Source: Stappia indica (GTDB lineage: Bacteria > Pseudomonadota > Alphaproteobacteria > Rhizobiales > Stappiaceae). From it: a DNA stretch of 64,000 nucleotides. Positions 1 through 8,509 of the stretch are shown piece after piece (positions within the stretch are counted from its first letter, which is position 1; the number at the start of each line of letters is the position of its first letter). The notes below the pieces were generated by a model. The model ran no database searches. It had not been told where the DNA came from and worked only from the letters and a program-made list of their open reading frames with translations. Location: positions 124,001 to 188,000 of the forward strand of contig NZ_JAIVMG010000001.1 in NCBI RefSeq assembly GCF_020177335.1. The letters run 5' to 3'. The position numbers and the translations under genes were made by a program.

Positions 1-1
1 T

Positions 2-295
2 CCGATTGGCGTCATGCTCCTGACCCTGCCGGTGCTGCTGCCGATCTTCGACAATGCGGGCATCAGCCTGATCTACGCCGGTGTGATCATCACCAAGTAT
101 CTGGAGATCGGCCTGATCACGCCGCCGGTCGGGCTCAACGTGTTCGTCATCAAGAACGTGGTGTCGGGCAAGGTGTCGACCAGTGACGTGTTCCGCGGGG
201 TCGGGTGGTTCCTGCTTGCCGACGTGGTGACGGTCGCCATACTGATCGCATTTCCGGCGACGGTGCTGTGGCTGCCGGAACTGATACGGGGGTAG
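2..295 (+). CDS. TRAP transporter large permease (DctM family), C-terminal end only
   Basis: This is the last 97 codons of a gene that begins before the window. The residues are almost all hydrophobic, forming two to three membrane helices, and include PPVGLNVFVIKNV, a signature near the C-terminus of DctM-type TRAP permeases. DctM is the ion-coupled membrane subunit that works with a small permease and a periplasmic binding protein to import organic acids or related solutes; those partners should lie upstream. Its stop lies 4 bp before the RpiR regulator start, so transporter, regulator and the following aminotransferase probably share a transcript. The substrate cannot be read from this fragment. 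Confidence 0.88.
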   Translation, partial: PIGVMLLTLPVLLPIFDNAGISLIYAGVIITKYLEIGLITPPVGLNVFVIKNVVSGKVSTSDVFRGVGWFLLADVVTVAILIAFPATVLWLPELIRG

Positions 296-299
296 GGCC

Positions 300-1199
300 A
301 TGAGCGAACCGGCGTCCACGCCAACGACCCTCGATGCGCTGAACGCGCGCATGATCGCCGACATGGACGCGCTGCCGCGCCGGCTGGCCGACGGGGCACG
401 CTATCTGATCGACCATCCCGATGATGTGGTGATCAGCTCCATGCGCGAGATCGCGGCACGGGCCGGCGTTGCTCCGGCGACGCTGGTGCGGCTCGCCCGC
501 AGCTTCGGCTTCGCCGACTGGTCGCAGATGCGCGCGCTTTACACCGAGCATCTGCGCACCGTTCCGGCGCGCTATGCGGACAAGGCGCGGGCGGCGGTGG
601 AAAGCGACAAGGCCGGCGGGCTGATGGCGGAGACCTTCCGGGCGCAGGAGGCAAGCCTTGCCTTCGCCGCGCAGGTCAACCCGCCGGAAGCCTTCACCGA
701 GGCCGCCCGCACCCTGGCCCATGCCAAGCGGGTCTATGTGGCCGCCTTCATGAGCTGCCGGGGGCCGGGGCTGACCTTCACCTATCTGTGCAAGATGCTG
801 CGGCCGAATGTGGAACTGCTCGGCGGCGAGGGCTCATCCCTCGTTGCCGATCTGTCCATGCTGGAGCCGGGCGATGCGGTGTTGTCGATCAACTTCCAGC
901 CCTATGGGCGGGAGATCGCGCAGGTCGGCGAGGCGGTGCAGCGTTCGGGCGCGGATCTGATCAGCCTCAGCGACAGCCGGGCCACGCCGCTGCAGGCCCA
1001 GGCACGGACCGTGTTGCTCTACTCCGCCGAAAGCCCGTCTTTCTTCCCGTCCATCGTCTCCGCCGTTGCGCTGGTGGAGAGCCTGGCCGGAGCAATTCTC
1101 GCCGAACTGCGCGACACGGCGACGGATCGTATCAACCGGATCGAGGAGCAACTTTACGCCTCCGGATCCTATCAGCATTCGCGCCGCAGCAAGTCATAA
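300..1199 (+). CDS. MurR/RpiR family transcriptional regulator
   Basis: The 299-residue protein has an N-terminal RpiR-type helix-turn-helix (about residues 20-90, including REIAARAGVAPATLVRLARS) and a C-terminal SIS sugar/phosphosugar-binding domain (about 130-270, including YVAAFMSCRGPG and GDAVLSINFQPYGRE). Length is normal for the family. The ATG follows a purine-rich GGGGTAGGG. RpiR proteins usually control transport and catabolism of sugars, amino sugars or amines. Placement between a TRAP permease and an aminotransferase suggests it regulates that unit in response to the imported substrate or an intermediate; the ligand is unknown. Confidence 0.9.
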   Translation: MSEPASTPTTLDALNARMIADMDALPRRLADGARYLIDHPDDVVISSMREIAARAGVAPATLVRLARSFGFADWSQMRALYTEHLRTVPARYADKARAAVESDKAGGLMAETFRAQEASLAFAAQVNPPEAFTEAARTLAHAKRVYVAAFMSCRGPGLTFTYLCKMLRPNVELLGGEGSSLVADLSMLEPGDAVLSINFQPYGREIAQVGEAVQRSGADLISLSDSRATPLQAQARTVLLYSAESPSFFPSIVSAVALVESLAGAILAELRDTATDRINRIEEQLYASGSYQHSRRSKS

Positions 1200-1211
1200 A
1201 GAAGATCTGCC

Positions 1212-2540
1212 ATGAGCTACGTTTTCCATCGCACCGCACTTGGCGGCTTGCCGGTCGCCGCCTCGGGCCAGGGCGCCGAAATCATCGACACCGAGGGGCG
1301 CCGCTACATCGACGCCTGCGGTGGTGCCGCCGTCTCCTGTCTGGGCCATGGCGAGCCGCGCGTTCTGGAAGCGATCCAGCGCCAGCTTTCCACCCTCGAC
1401 TACGCCCATTCGAGCTTCTTTACCACCGAAGGGGCGGAGGAACTGGCCGAGCACCTGTGCACGGCGACGCCGCTGCCGCTGGAGAAGGTCTATTACGTGT
1501 GCAGCGGCTCGGAAGCGGTGGAGACCGCCGTGAAGATGGCCCGCCAGTATCACGTGGAGCGGGGCGAGCCGCAGCGCCGGGTGCTGATCTCCCGGCACCA
1601 GAGCTACCACGGCAACACGCTCGGTGCCCTGTCCTTCGGCGGCAATCCGGGCCGGCAGAAGCCCTATGCGCCGCTGCTTCTGGAACAGCGCAAGATCGCG
1701 CCCTGCTTCGACTATCGTTACCGGCAGGCGGAGGAAACGCCCGAGGAATACGGCCTGCGTGCCGCCAATCTGCTGGAGGCGGAAATCCTCGCCGCCGGGC
1801 CGGACACGGTGATGGCATTCCTGGCCGAAACCGTGGTCGGGGCGACCTCCGGGGCGGTGGCGGCCGCGCCGGGCTACTTCCGGCGCATCCGCGAGATCTG
1901 CGACAAATACGGCGTCCTGCTGATTCTTGATGAGGTGATGTGCGGCGCCGGCCGGACGGGCCGGTTCCTCGCCTGCGAGGAAGAGGGCGTTGCGCCGGAT
2001 CTCGTCACGCTGGCCAAGGGGCTGGGCGGAGGCTTCCAGCCGGTGGCTGCTGTGATGTGCACCAGCGCCATTCATGAGACCTTCGCCAAGGGCAGCGGCA
2101 GCTTCGTGCACGGGCACACCTATTCGGCCCATCCGGTGGCCTGCGCGGCGGCGCTGGCAGTGCAAAAGGTGATCCGCGACGACCGGCTGATGGACAATGT
2201 CGCCGCCCGTGGCGCCGATCTTTCGGCGCGGCTCGGCGCCCGGTTCGGCAATCATGCCCATGTGGGCGACATTCGCGGGCGCGGCCTGTTGCAGGCCATC
2301 GAACTGGTGGAAGACCGGGCGCGCAAGACCCCGTTCGATCCTGCGCTGCGGATCGGTGCGCGCATCAAGCGCGAGGCAATGGATCTGGGCCTGCTGGTCT
2401 ATCCGGGGGCGGGAACCGTGGATGGCACCTGCGGCGATCACATCCTCTTGGCGCCGCCCTATAACATCGACGCGCAGATGGTCGGGGAGATCGTCGACCG
2501 CCTCGGCGATGCGGTCGACCGCGCGGTCGCCGCGCTCTGA
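1212..2540 (+). CDS. Class III (omega) aminotransferase, PLP-dependent
   Basis: The 442-residue protein is full length for class III aminotransferases. Visible landmarks are CSGSEAVETAVKMAR (cofactor phosphate cup, about residues 97-111), DEVMCGAGRTG with Asp240 (pyridine nitrogen contact) and LAKGLGGGFQPVAAV with Lys269 as the expected Schiff-base lysine. The family transfers an omega or terminal amino group to a keto acid in the cytoplasm. It starts 12 bp after the RpiR regulator, so it likely belongs to the same unit and deaminates a compound brought in by the TRAP system. Substrate specificity (beta-alanine, taurine, GABA, diamines and others) cannot be decided by eye. Confidence 0.88.
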   Translation: MSYVFHRTALGGLPVAASGQGAEIIDTEGRRYIDACGGAAVSCLGHGEPRVLEAIQRQLSTLDYAHSSFFTTEGAEELAEHLCTATPLPLEKVYYVCSGSEAVETAVKMARQYHVERGEPQRRVLISRHQSYHGNTLGALSFGGNPGRQKPYAPLLLEQRKIAPCFDYRYRQAEETPEEYGLRAANLLEAEILAAGPDTVMAFLAETVVGATSGAVAAAPGYFRRIREICDKYGVLLILDEVMCGAGRTGRFLACEEEGVAPDLVTLAKGLGGGFQPVAAVMCTSAIHETFAKGSGSFVHGHTYSAHPVACAAALAVQKVIRDDRLMDNVAARGADLSARLGARFGNHAHVGDIRGRGLLQAIELVEDRARKTPFDPALRIGARIKREAMDLGLLVYPGAGTVDGTCGDHILLAPPYNIDAQMVGEIVDRLGDAVDRAVAAL

Positions 2541-2567
2541 CCTTTGCAGGTATTCGGTCCCGCGTCT

Positions 2568-2834
2568 CTAGTCGGGCGCGGGGCCTTCGAACTGGACGCC
2601 GAGGTCGGTGCCCGTGCGCCAGCGCACCACGGCGATGACGCGAATGTCGTCATTGACGACGCGCAGCTCGAACTTGTCCGGGATCGACACCGTTGAGGGA
2701 AGCTTCAAGAGAGCTCCGTTTTCCGACAGGTTCCGAACGCGGCAATCGAACACCGAGCTCTGGCCATTGATGACGATCTTGCCGCTCTTGAGCGTGCGGT
2801 GTCGGGGAGAGCTGCGGCGTTCCGGACCGGTCAT
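2568..2834 (-). CDS. Small single-domain PilZ protein
   Basis: This 88-residue protein is essentially one PilZ domain. It has the c-di-GMP-binding arginine cluster near the N-terminus (ERRSSPRHR) and the second signature NLSENGALL, matching the RxxxR and D/NxSxxG patterns. I start it at the ATG at 2834, preceded by GAGG, rather than at the upstream TTG. Single-domain PilZ proteins act as c-di-GMP adaptors for motility, adhesion or exopolysaccharide control. It converges on the aminotransferase and diverges from NnrU, so context does not name a target. An EAL phosphodiesterase at 52.8 kb shows c-di-GMP signalling elsewhere in the window. Confidence 0.85.
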   Translation of the reverse strand: MTGPERRSSPRHRTLKSGKIVINGQSSVFDCRVRNLSENGALLKLPSTVSIPDKFELRVVNDDIRVIAVVRWRTGTDLGVQFEGPAPD

Positions 2835-3082
2835 GGCGTGTGTCGACCTCAAGTTTCCACGTCAACGTGTATATAGCACAGATTCCCTGTCGCTGGTGGG
2901 CAGGGGGACTGCGTCGCTTGTGAATAAGCGGCTGGGAGACCTGCCGCAAGGGACCCGTGGACTGTGGGAAATGCGTAGACGCGGAAGTCCGGACGCGGAC
3001 CGTCATGCTTGACCCTGCACGCTGCGTCATGCGATCCACAGCCAGCAATTGCTCTTCCGGTTGAGAGGGATGGACCAAGGAC

Positions 3083-3658
3083 ATGAGCATCTTGATTTCA
3101 GGGCTGATCCTGTTTTTCGCGGCGCATGCCGTGCCGATGCGTCCGGCCTTGCGCACCGCCCTGCGCGGCAAGCTGGGCGAGATCGGCTACAAGGCGGCCT
3201 TTTCGGTGGTTTCGCTGATCGGTTTCGCGCTGATCGTCTATGGCTATGGCGAGGCGCGCATGGCCGGCTCGCCGCTGCTCTACGACCCGCCCCTGTGGCT
3301 GCGGCATGTGACCATGCTGGTGATGGTGCCGGTCTTCGTGCTGCTGGTCGCGGCCTATGCGCCGGGCGGCCGGATCAAGGCTGGCGTCAAGCACCCGATG
3401 GTGCTGGCGGTGAAAATCTGGGCCGTGGCCCATCTGCTGGCCAATGGCGATCAGGCCTCGGTGCTGCTGTTCGGCGCGTTTCTCGCCTGGGGCGTCATCG
3501 ACCGGATCTCCCTGAAACGGCGCGGCGACATTGGCGGGGCGGCGATTGCCGTGCCATCCAGGAGCGGCGACGTGATTGCCATTCTCGCCGGTCTTGCCCT
3601 CTATGCCGCCTTCATCGTCGTGCTGCATGAGTGGCTGATCGGCGTGCCGGTGGTCTGA
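3083..3658 (+). CDS. NnrU family integral membrane protein
   Basis: The 191-residue protein has five to six predicted membrane helices, with typical NnrU wording such as FFAAHAVPMRP at the N-terminus, LRHVTMLVMVPVFVLLVAAY in the middle and HPMVLAVKIWAVAHLLANGD after it. NnrU was named from a denitrification (nitric oxide reductase) locus, but many family members lie away from denitrification genes and their biochemical role is unsettled. No nitrogen-oxide genes are nearby, so I do not infer such a role here. It is transcribed alone; the next gene starts 160 bp downstream. Confidence 0.85.
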   Translation: MSILISGLILFFAAHAVPMRPALRTALRGKLGEIGYKAAFSVVSLIGFALIVYGYGEARMAGSPLLYDPPLWLRHVTMLVMVPVFVLLVAAYAPGGRIKAGVKHPMVLAVKIWAVAHLLANGDQASVLLFGAFLAWGVIDRISLKRRGDIGGAAIAVPSRSGDVIAILAGLALYAAFIVVLHEWLIGVPVV

Positions 3659-3818
3659 TAACCGCTGGTTGGCGGGCGCCCTTGCCTCACTTGCGCCATG
3701 AAGAGGCGCGAGGAGGGCGCGAACGGCGTTTGCCAGTGGGATGGCAAATGGATAAGGTGGCGCCGCGCGGGCGCCGCTCGCATCACTTTCTCTTCTTTTC
3801 GTCAGGAAATCGCTGCGT

Positions 3819-4496
3819 ATGTCGGACATTTTTCGTGAGGTCGACGAGGAAATCAGGCACGAGCGCTACAAGCGCTTGTGGGATCGCTTCGGGCCCTGGT
3901 TGATCGCCCTCGCACTTGTCGTGGTCGTCGGCACGGCTGCCTATCGGGGCTGGCTGTACTGGCGCGAGACCGAGGCGCAGAAATCGGGCGATGTGTTCAT
4001 CAAGGCCTCCGAACTGGCCGAGGACGGCAAGCTGGCCGAGGCCCAGGAGCTGCTCGCCAGCCTGACCGATGCCGAGGGCGGATATCCTGCGCTTGCAGCC
4101 TTGCGCGCCGCCGGCGTTCAGGCCGAGGCCGGCGACAAGGCCGAGGCCATGGCCGCCTTTGACGCTTTCGCGGCCAAGTCGGGTGAGGATGCGTTGCTGC
4201 GCAATGTGGCGCGGCTGCGGGCCGGATACTTGGCGCTGGAGCTGGGCGATTTCGCCGGCGCGGCGGATCGTCTGGAGCCGCTCACCGGTCCGGACAGCGC
4301 CTGGCGGTTCCTGGCCGGCGAAGCGCTGGCGCTTGCCGCCTGGAAGAGCGGCGACAACGACGAGGCTCGCCGCCGGATCGAGGAAATCACCGAGAGCGCG
4401 GAGGCCCCCAGCGATGTGGTGGCGCGGGTCGGTACCGTTCTCGATCTCCTGAACGCGGCGGAAGGGACCCCCGACAAGAAGGCCGAATCGCAATGA
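3819..4496 (+). CDS. Membrane-anchored TPR-like protein (YfgM/TPR_21 family)
   Basis: The 225-residue protein has an N-terminal cytoplasmic stretch (MSDIFREVDEEIRHERYKRLW), one membrane helix at about residues 28-48, and an alanine-rich helical repeat domain typical of TPR_21/YfgM proteins. In Escherichia coli YfgM associates with the SecYEG-PpiD translocon. Its stop overlaps the bamB start by 4 bp (ATGA), and bamB and der follow, the same neighbourhood as yfgM-bamB-der in other proteobacteria. This supports a role in periplasmic chaperoning or envelope biogenesis. Confidence 0.85.
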   Translation: MSDIFREVDEEIRHERYKRLWDRFGPWLIALALVVVVGTAAYRGWLYWRETEAQKSGDVFIKASELAEDGKLAEAQELLASLTDAEGGYPALAALRAAGVQAEAGDKAEAMAAFDAFAAKSGEDALLRNVARLRAGYLALELGDFAGAADRLEPLTGPDSAWRFLAGEALALAAWKSGDNDEARRRIEEITESAEAPSDVVARVGTVLDLLNAAEGTPDKKAESQ

Positions 4497-5818
4497 CGCG
4501 TGGTTTCATGATCCGCGCCGCGCTGCTGTGCGGTGCCCTGGCGCTCGCGGGATGCGAGACCGTTTCCGATCTCAACCCGTTCTCCAAGGATGACAAGATC
4601 CTGCCGGGTGAGCGCGAGGCGCTGTTCGAAGGGGCGGACCCGCTCGCCGAGACCACCGGCAAGACCGCGCGGGTCGGTCCGGCCACCTCGGCTGGCTCCT
4701 GGACCCATGGCGGCGGCAACGCCGCGAACAATCCGGGCAATGTCGCCACCAACATCTCCGGCGGCCGTGCCTGGCGGGCCTCGGTTGGCGGCAGCGGCGG
4801 CGGATTGTTCTCCGGCGCGGTGCGGATCGCCGCGCGCCCTGTCGCCGCTGGCGGTCGGATCTTCGTTTATGCCCAGAATGGCGACGTGGTGGCCCTGTCC
4901 ACCAATGGCGGGCGCGCGTGGCGCCGCTCGCTGCGCCCGGAAGGCGAGAATGACGTGGCCTCCGGCGGCGGTGTCGTCGTCGATGGCGGCCGTGTCTTCG
5001 CCGCCACCGGCTACGGCCAGCTTGCCGCACTGGATGCCGGCTCGGGCCGGGTGCTGTGGACCAAGGACATCGGCGCTCCGGCGCGTCAGGCGCCGGCAGC
5101 GGCCAATGGCACGGTGTTCGCCGTCACCCAGACCGGCGAGGTGCACGCCCTTGCCCAGGACGACGGCGCCGAGCGCTGGACCTATTCCGGTATTGCCGAA
5201 AACAGTGGTCTGCTCGCCTTCGCCAATCCGGCGATCTCCGGCGGCCTCGTGATCGTTCCCTTCACCTCGGGCGAGGTGATGGCGGTCGATATCAAGAGCG
5301 GCGAACCGAAGTGGATCGAGGGGGTGACGCGCTCCTTCCGCACCCGCGCCGTTTCCGGTTTTTCCGACGTCTCCGCCAGCCCGGTGATCGCCGACGGGGT
5401 GGTCTATGCCTCCGGCGTGTCCGGGCGACTGGTCGCGTCGAAGCTCAGGACCGGCGAGCGCCTGTGGGAGCAGAATGTCGGTTCGGTGCACACGCCGGTC
5501 GTCTCTGGCGGGGCGGTGTTCCTGGTCGACATCGAGGACCGGATGGTTGCGATCGACCGCAAGAGCGGCGAACCGCTGTGGCGGACCGCGCTGCCGAGCC
5601 TTGAGAAGAAGAAGCGCATCAACTGGGCCGGACCGGTGCTTGCCAACGGGGTTCTCGTGGCGGTATCGAGCGACGGGCGCCTCGTGCGCATCGACGCGGC
5701 CTCCGGCCGGATCCTGGCGACCACACAGACCTCGGAGGACATCTACGTTACTCCGATCATCGCTGGTGGGCGCATGATCACGATCACCAGCAAGGGCGAC
5801 GTCGTCGCCTTCAATTGA
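4493..5818 (+). CDS. bamB: Outer membrane protein assembly lipoprotein BamB (PQQ-like beta-propeller)
   Basis: The 441-residue protein begins with a lipoprotein signal ending in LALAGC (Cys21) and continues as a repeated beta-propeller with many PQQ-like blades (for example GRVFAATGYGQLAALDAGSG and GVVYASGVSGRLVA). BamB is the scaffold lipoprotein of the BAM complex that inserts beta-barrel proteins into the outer membrane. Position between the TPR protein and der matches the conserved bacterial order. A second ATG at codon 6 could be the true start; it leaves the lipobox intact. Confidence 0.92.
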   Translation: MTRGFMIRAALLCGALALAGCETVSDLNPFSKDDKILPGEREALFEGADPLAETTGKTARVGPATSAGSWTHGGGNAANNPGNVATNISGGRAWRASVGGSGGGLFSGAVRIAARPVAAGGRIFVYAQNGDVVALSTNGGRAWRRSLRPEGENDVASGGGVVVDGGRVFAATGYGQLAALDAGSGRVLWTKDIGAPARQAPAAANGTVFAVTQTGEVHALAQDDGAERWTYSGIAENSGLLAFANPAISGGLVIVPFTSGEVMAVDIKSGEPKWIEGVTRSFRTRAVSGFSDVSASPVIADGVVYASGVSGRLVASKLRTGERLWEQNVGSVHTPVVSGGAVFLVDIEDRMVAIDRKSGEPLWRTALPSLEKKKRINWAGPVLANGVLVAVSSDGRLVRIDAASGRILATTQTSEDIYVTPIIAGGRMITITSKGDVVAFN

Positions 5819-5888
5819 CCCAGGACCGTTCGTCCTGCTCGCGCCCGCCGCGCCGCTTGTCGGCGGGCGACCATGAAGTGGTAATACC

Positions 5889-7304
5889 GTGCCTGCGACC
5901 ATCGCGATTATCGGCCGACCGAATGTCGGCAAGTCCACGCTGTTCAACCGTCTCGTCGGCAAACGCCTGGCGCTTGTCGACGATACGCCCGGCGTCACCC
6001 GGGATCGGCGCGCAGGCGATGCGCGCCTCGGCGACCTGAAATTCACCATCATCGACACCGCCGGTCTGGAAGAAGCCGATCAGCGCTCGCTGGAAGGGCG
6101 GATGCGGGCGCAGACCGAGGAAGCGATTGCCGATGCGGATGCGGTGCTGTTCGTCATTGATGCGCGCGCCGGGGTGACCCCGAGCGACGCCCATTTCGCC
6201 AATCTGCTGCGTCGCACCGAGACGCCGATCATTCTTCTGGCCAACAAGGCCGAGGGGCGGGCCGGCGAGAGCGGGCTCTACGAGGCCTTCGGGCTCGGCT
6301 TTGGCGATCCGATTGCCATGTCGGCGGAACACGGCGAGGGGCTGGCGGATCTTTACGACGCGCTGCTGCCGATCATCGATGGGGTCGAGGCAGCCCAGGG
6401 GACGGGTGCCGAGGCACAGACCGACGTGGATGTGGAGGATGCCGAGGACGAGGCGCCGGCCGGCAGCCGCGAACGGCCCCTGCGGGTGACCATCGTCGGC
6501 CGGCCGAATGCGGGCAAGTCCACCCTGATCAACCGGATTCTTGGCGAGGACCGGCTGCTGACGGGCCCGGAAGCGGGCATCACCCGGGATTCCATCTCCG
6601 TCGACTGGGTCTGGAACGACCGGCATGTGAAGCTGTTCGACACCGCCGGCATTCGCCGCAAGGCGCGGGTGCAGGAAAAGCTGGAGAAGCTGTCCGTCGC
6701 CGATGCGCTGCGGGCGATCAAGTTCGCCGAGGTGGTGATCGTCACGCTCGATGCCACCATCCCGTTCGAGAAGCAGGACCTGCAGATCATCGATCTGGTC
6801 GCCCGCGAGGGGCGGGCGCTTGTGATCGCCATCAACAAATGGGATCTGATCGAGGATCGCACGGCGGCGATGCAGGTGATCAGTGACGCCTCCGAACGCT
6901 ATCTCAACCAGATTCGCGGTGTGCGCATCGTCACCCTGTCCGGCCTGCACGGGCGGGGCATCGACAAGCTGATGGAAGCGGCCTTCAGCGCCTATGAGGT
7001 CTGGAACCGCCGCGTGTCGACCGGACGCCTGAACCGTTGGCTGGATGGCGTGTTGATCCATCATCCGCCCCCGGCGGTCGCCGGGCGGCGGGTCAAGCTG
7101 CGCTATCTGACCCAGCCGAAGACCCGGCCGCCACATTTCGTGGTGTTCTGTTCGCGGCCCGAAACCCTGCCGGAAAGCTACACCCGCTATCTGGTGAACG
7201 GCCTGCGCGAGACCTTCGACATGCCGGGAACACCGATCCGGCTGAGCTACCGCAAGGGCGAGAACCCTTACGCGGCCAAGGCGCAAAAGCGCAAGATCCA
7301 GTAG
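5889..7304 (+). CDS. der: Ribosome biogenesis GTPase Der (EngA)
   Basis: The 471-residue protein carries two tandem GTPase domains, the hallmark of Der. P-loops are GRPNVGKS (about residues 9-16) and GRPNAGKS (about 204-211), with DTAG switch motifs and NKWD (second domain) and NKAE (first domain) base-recognition motifs. A KH-like C-terminal domain follows, ending in a lysine-rich tail. It acts in 50S subunit maturation. The start is a GTG at 5889, supported by immediate entry into the first P-loop. It lies 70 bp after bamB and is followed by a strong terminator. Confidence 0.96.
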   Translation: MPATIAIIGRPNVGKSTLFNRLVGKRLALVDDTPGVTRDRRAGDARLGDLKFTIIDTAGLEEADQRSLEGRMRAQTEEAIADADAVLFVIDARAGVTPSDAHFANLLRRTETPIILLANKAEGRAGESGLYEAFGLGFGDPIAMSAEHGEGLADLYDALLPIIDGVEAAQGTGAEAQTDVDVEDAEDEAPAGSRERPLRVTIVGRPNAGKSTLINRILGEDRLLTGPEAGITRDSISVDWVWNDRHVKLFDTAGIRRKARVQEKLEKLSVADALRAIKFAEVVIVTLDATIPFEKQDLQIIDLVAREGRALVIAINKWDLIEDRTAAMQVISDASERYLNQIRGVRIVTLSGLHGRGIDKLMEAAFSAYEVWNRRVSTGRLNRWLDGVLIHHPPPAVAGRRVKLRYLTQPKTRPPHFVVFCSRPETLPESYTRYLVNGLRETFDMPGTPIRLSYRKGENPYAAKAQKRKIQ

Positions 7305-7336
7305 CCGGACGTGCTGTCCCACAGGACCCATCAAGA

Positions 7337-7372
7337 AGCCCGCCGCTGCCATCTGGCAGGGCGGGCTTTTTT
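7337..7372 (+). terminator. Intrinsic terminator after der
   Basis: A stem with arms AGCCCGCC (7337-7344) and GGCGGGCT (7360-7367), extended inward by CTGCC/GGCAG around the loop ATCT, is followed by a run of six T. It sits 33 bp after the der stop and is a textbook rho-independent terminator. Confidence 0.9.
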
Positions 7373-7385
7373 CATTTCTGACCGA

Positions 7386-7695
7386 GGGCAACGGTGCCGC
7401 TCGGCGTCATCAACTCATTGCGGTGAATTCGTCTCTCATTCATGCGCTGACGAAGACGATGACCGCGCGCATGGCGGTATTCGGTGCCCCGCACCTCGGC
7501 GTCCTCCCGGCCCCCGAGCCGGGATCGGGGGGCCAGAAGACGTGCGTTTTCATCGGGGTGGAGGCGCGGGGCCGTGGCTCTCCGGTCCCGGGTCGCGCTG
7601 ACGCTTCGTCCGGGAGGACGCGCGGAGAGCGGGGCCGTCTCAAGAGCAGAGCAGCCCCTACCACGGCTCCGCTTTGCTGCGTCAGGGATGACGCC
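7386..7695 (+). repeat. Dispersed intergenic repeat, copy A (with 12-bp inverted ends)
   Basis: This non-coding block between two terminators contains GCGTCCTCCCGG at 7499-7510 and its exact inverse CCGGGAGGACGC at 7610-7621. The sequence between, and the left-hand extension beginning GGGCAACGG with CGTCATCAACTCATT, recur at 42278-42533 in the same orientation. The inverted-end unit recurs in reverse orientation at 32.3 kb and, incomplete, at 47.9 kb. It has no plausible protein frame. It is possibly a small non-autonomous element or a mosaic REP/RIME-like intergenic repeat. Outer boundaries are approximate. Confidence 0.72.
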
Positions 7696-7704
7696 CGATT
7701 ACAT

Positions 7705-7744
7705 GAAAAAGGCCCGCCTGTTGGATAACAGGCGGGCCTTTTTC
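7705..7744. terminator. Bidirectional terminator between der and the SDR gene
   Basis: A perfect 18-bp inverted repeat (7705-7722 and 7727-7744) with loop GGAT has A5 on its left and T5 on its right edge, so either strand reads as a GC stem followed by U-run. It ends 14 bp beyond the stop of the minus-strand SDR gene, for which it is the likely main terminator. Confidence 0.92.
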
Positions 7745-7758
7745 ACGTTCTGGCTTCC

Positions 7759-8502
7759 TTACGAGGAGACTTGCACGAAGTCCCGCAACTCCTTCGACGG
7801 GAAGTCGAAAAGCTGGCCATTCGCCGTGTTCTCCGGGGACACGAGGTCGAGCAGATGCGGTACCAGCTCGGACGGGTGCGGCAGGGTCTCCGGATCCTCG
7901 CCGGGCATGGCCTGCGCCCGCATGGCGGTGCGCATCGGGCCGGGGTTGACCAGCATGCCGGTGATCGGCGTGGTCAGGGTCTCGGCGACATAGGTGCGCA
8001 CCAGCGCTTCCAGGGCTGCCTTCGATACCGAGTAGGGGCCCCAGTAGGCCTTGCACTTGTGAGCCGCGCCTGAGGACAGGAACAGGGCACGCCCGGCATC
8101 CGACTGGCGCAGCAACGGGTCGAGCGAGCGGATCAGACGCCAATTGGCGGTGACGTTGATCGCCATCACCTTGTCCCAGGTCTTGGGATCGACATGGCCG
8201 AGCGGCGACAGGCCGCCGAGGATGCCGGCGTTGCCGATGAGGATATCCAGCTTCTTCCAGCGTTCGTAAAGTGCGGCGCCGAGCCGGTCGAGAGCGTCGT
8301 AGTCGGTCAGGTCGACCGGCACCAGCGTCGCCTGGCCACCGTCGGCGCGGATCTCGTCGTCGAGCTCCTCCAACCCGCCGACCGTGCGTGCGACCGCCAC
8401 CACATGGGCACCTTCCGCCGCCAGCGCGCGGGCCGTGAAATAGCCGATACCGCGCGAGGCGCCGGTGACCACGGCGACCCGTCCTTCAAACCGTTTCGTC
8501 AT
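7759..8502 (-). CDS. SDR family NAD(P)-dependent oxidoreductase
   Basis: The 247-residue classical short-chain dehydrogenase has the nucleotide-binding TGASRGIG (about residues 14-21), NAG (about 91-93), and the catalytic Ser plus YSVSK. The C-terminal region has PGPMRTAMR, typical of the flexible substrate-loop segment. The family reduces or oxidises carbonyl/hydroxyl groups in the cytoplasm; the substrate is unknown. It begins 7 bp after purF ends on the same strand, so it is the last gene of the purF transcript and ends at a strong bidirectional terminator. Confidence 0.88.
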   Translation of the reverse strand: MTKRFEGRVAVVTGASRGIGYFTARALAAEGAHVVAVARTVGGLEELDDEIRADGGQATLVPVDLTDYDALDRLGAALYERWKKLDILIGNAGILGGLSPLGHVDPKTWDKVMAINVTANWRLIRSLDPLLRQSDAGRALFLSSGAAHKCKAYWGPYSVSKAALEALVRTYVAETLTTPITGMLVNPGPMRTAMRAQAMPGEDPETLPHPSELVPHLLDLVSPENTANGQLFDFPSKELRDFVQVSS

Positions 8503-8509
8503 GCGTGAT

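Noticed and set aside
4118-6058. A 646-codon minus-strand frame across the TPR protein, bamB and der
   Set aside because: It crosses three sense genes and looks like reverse-frame translation of repeat-rich GC sequence.
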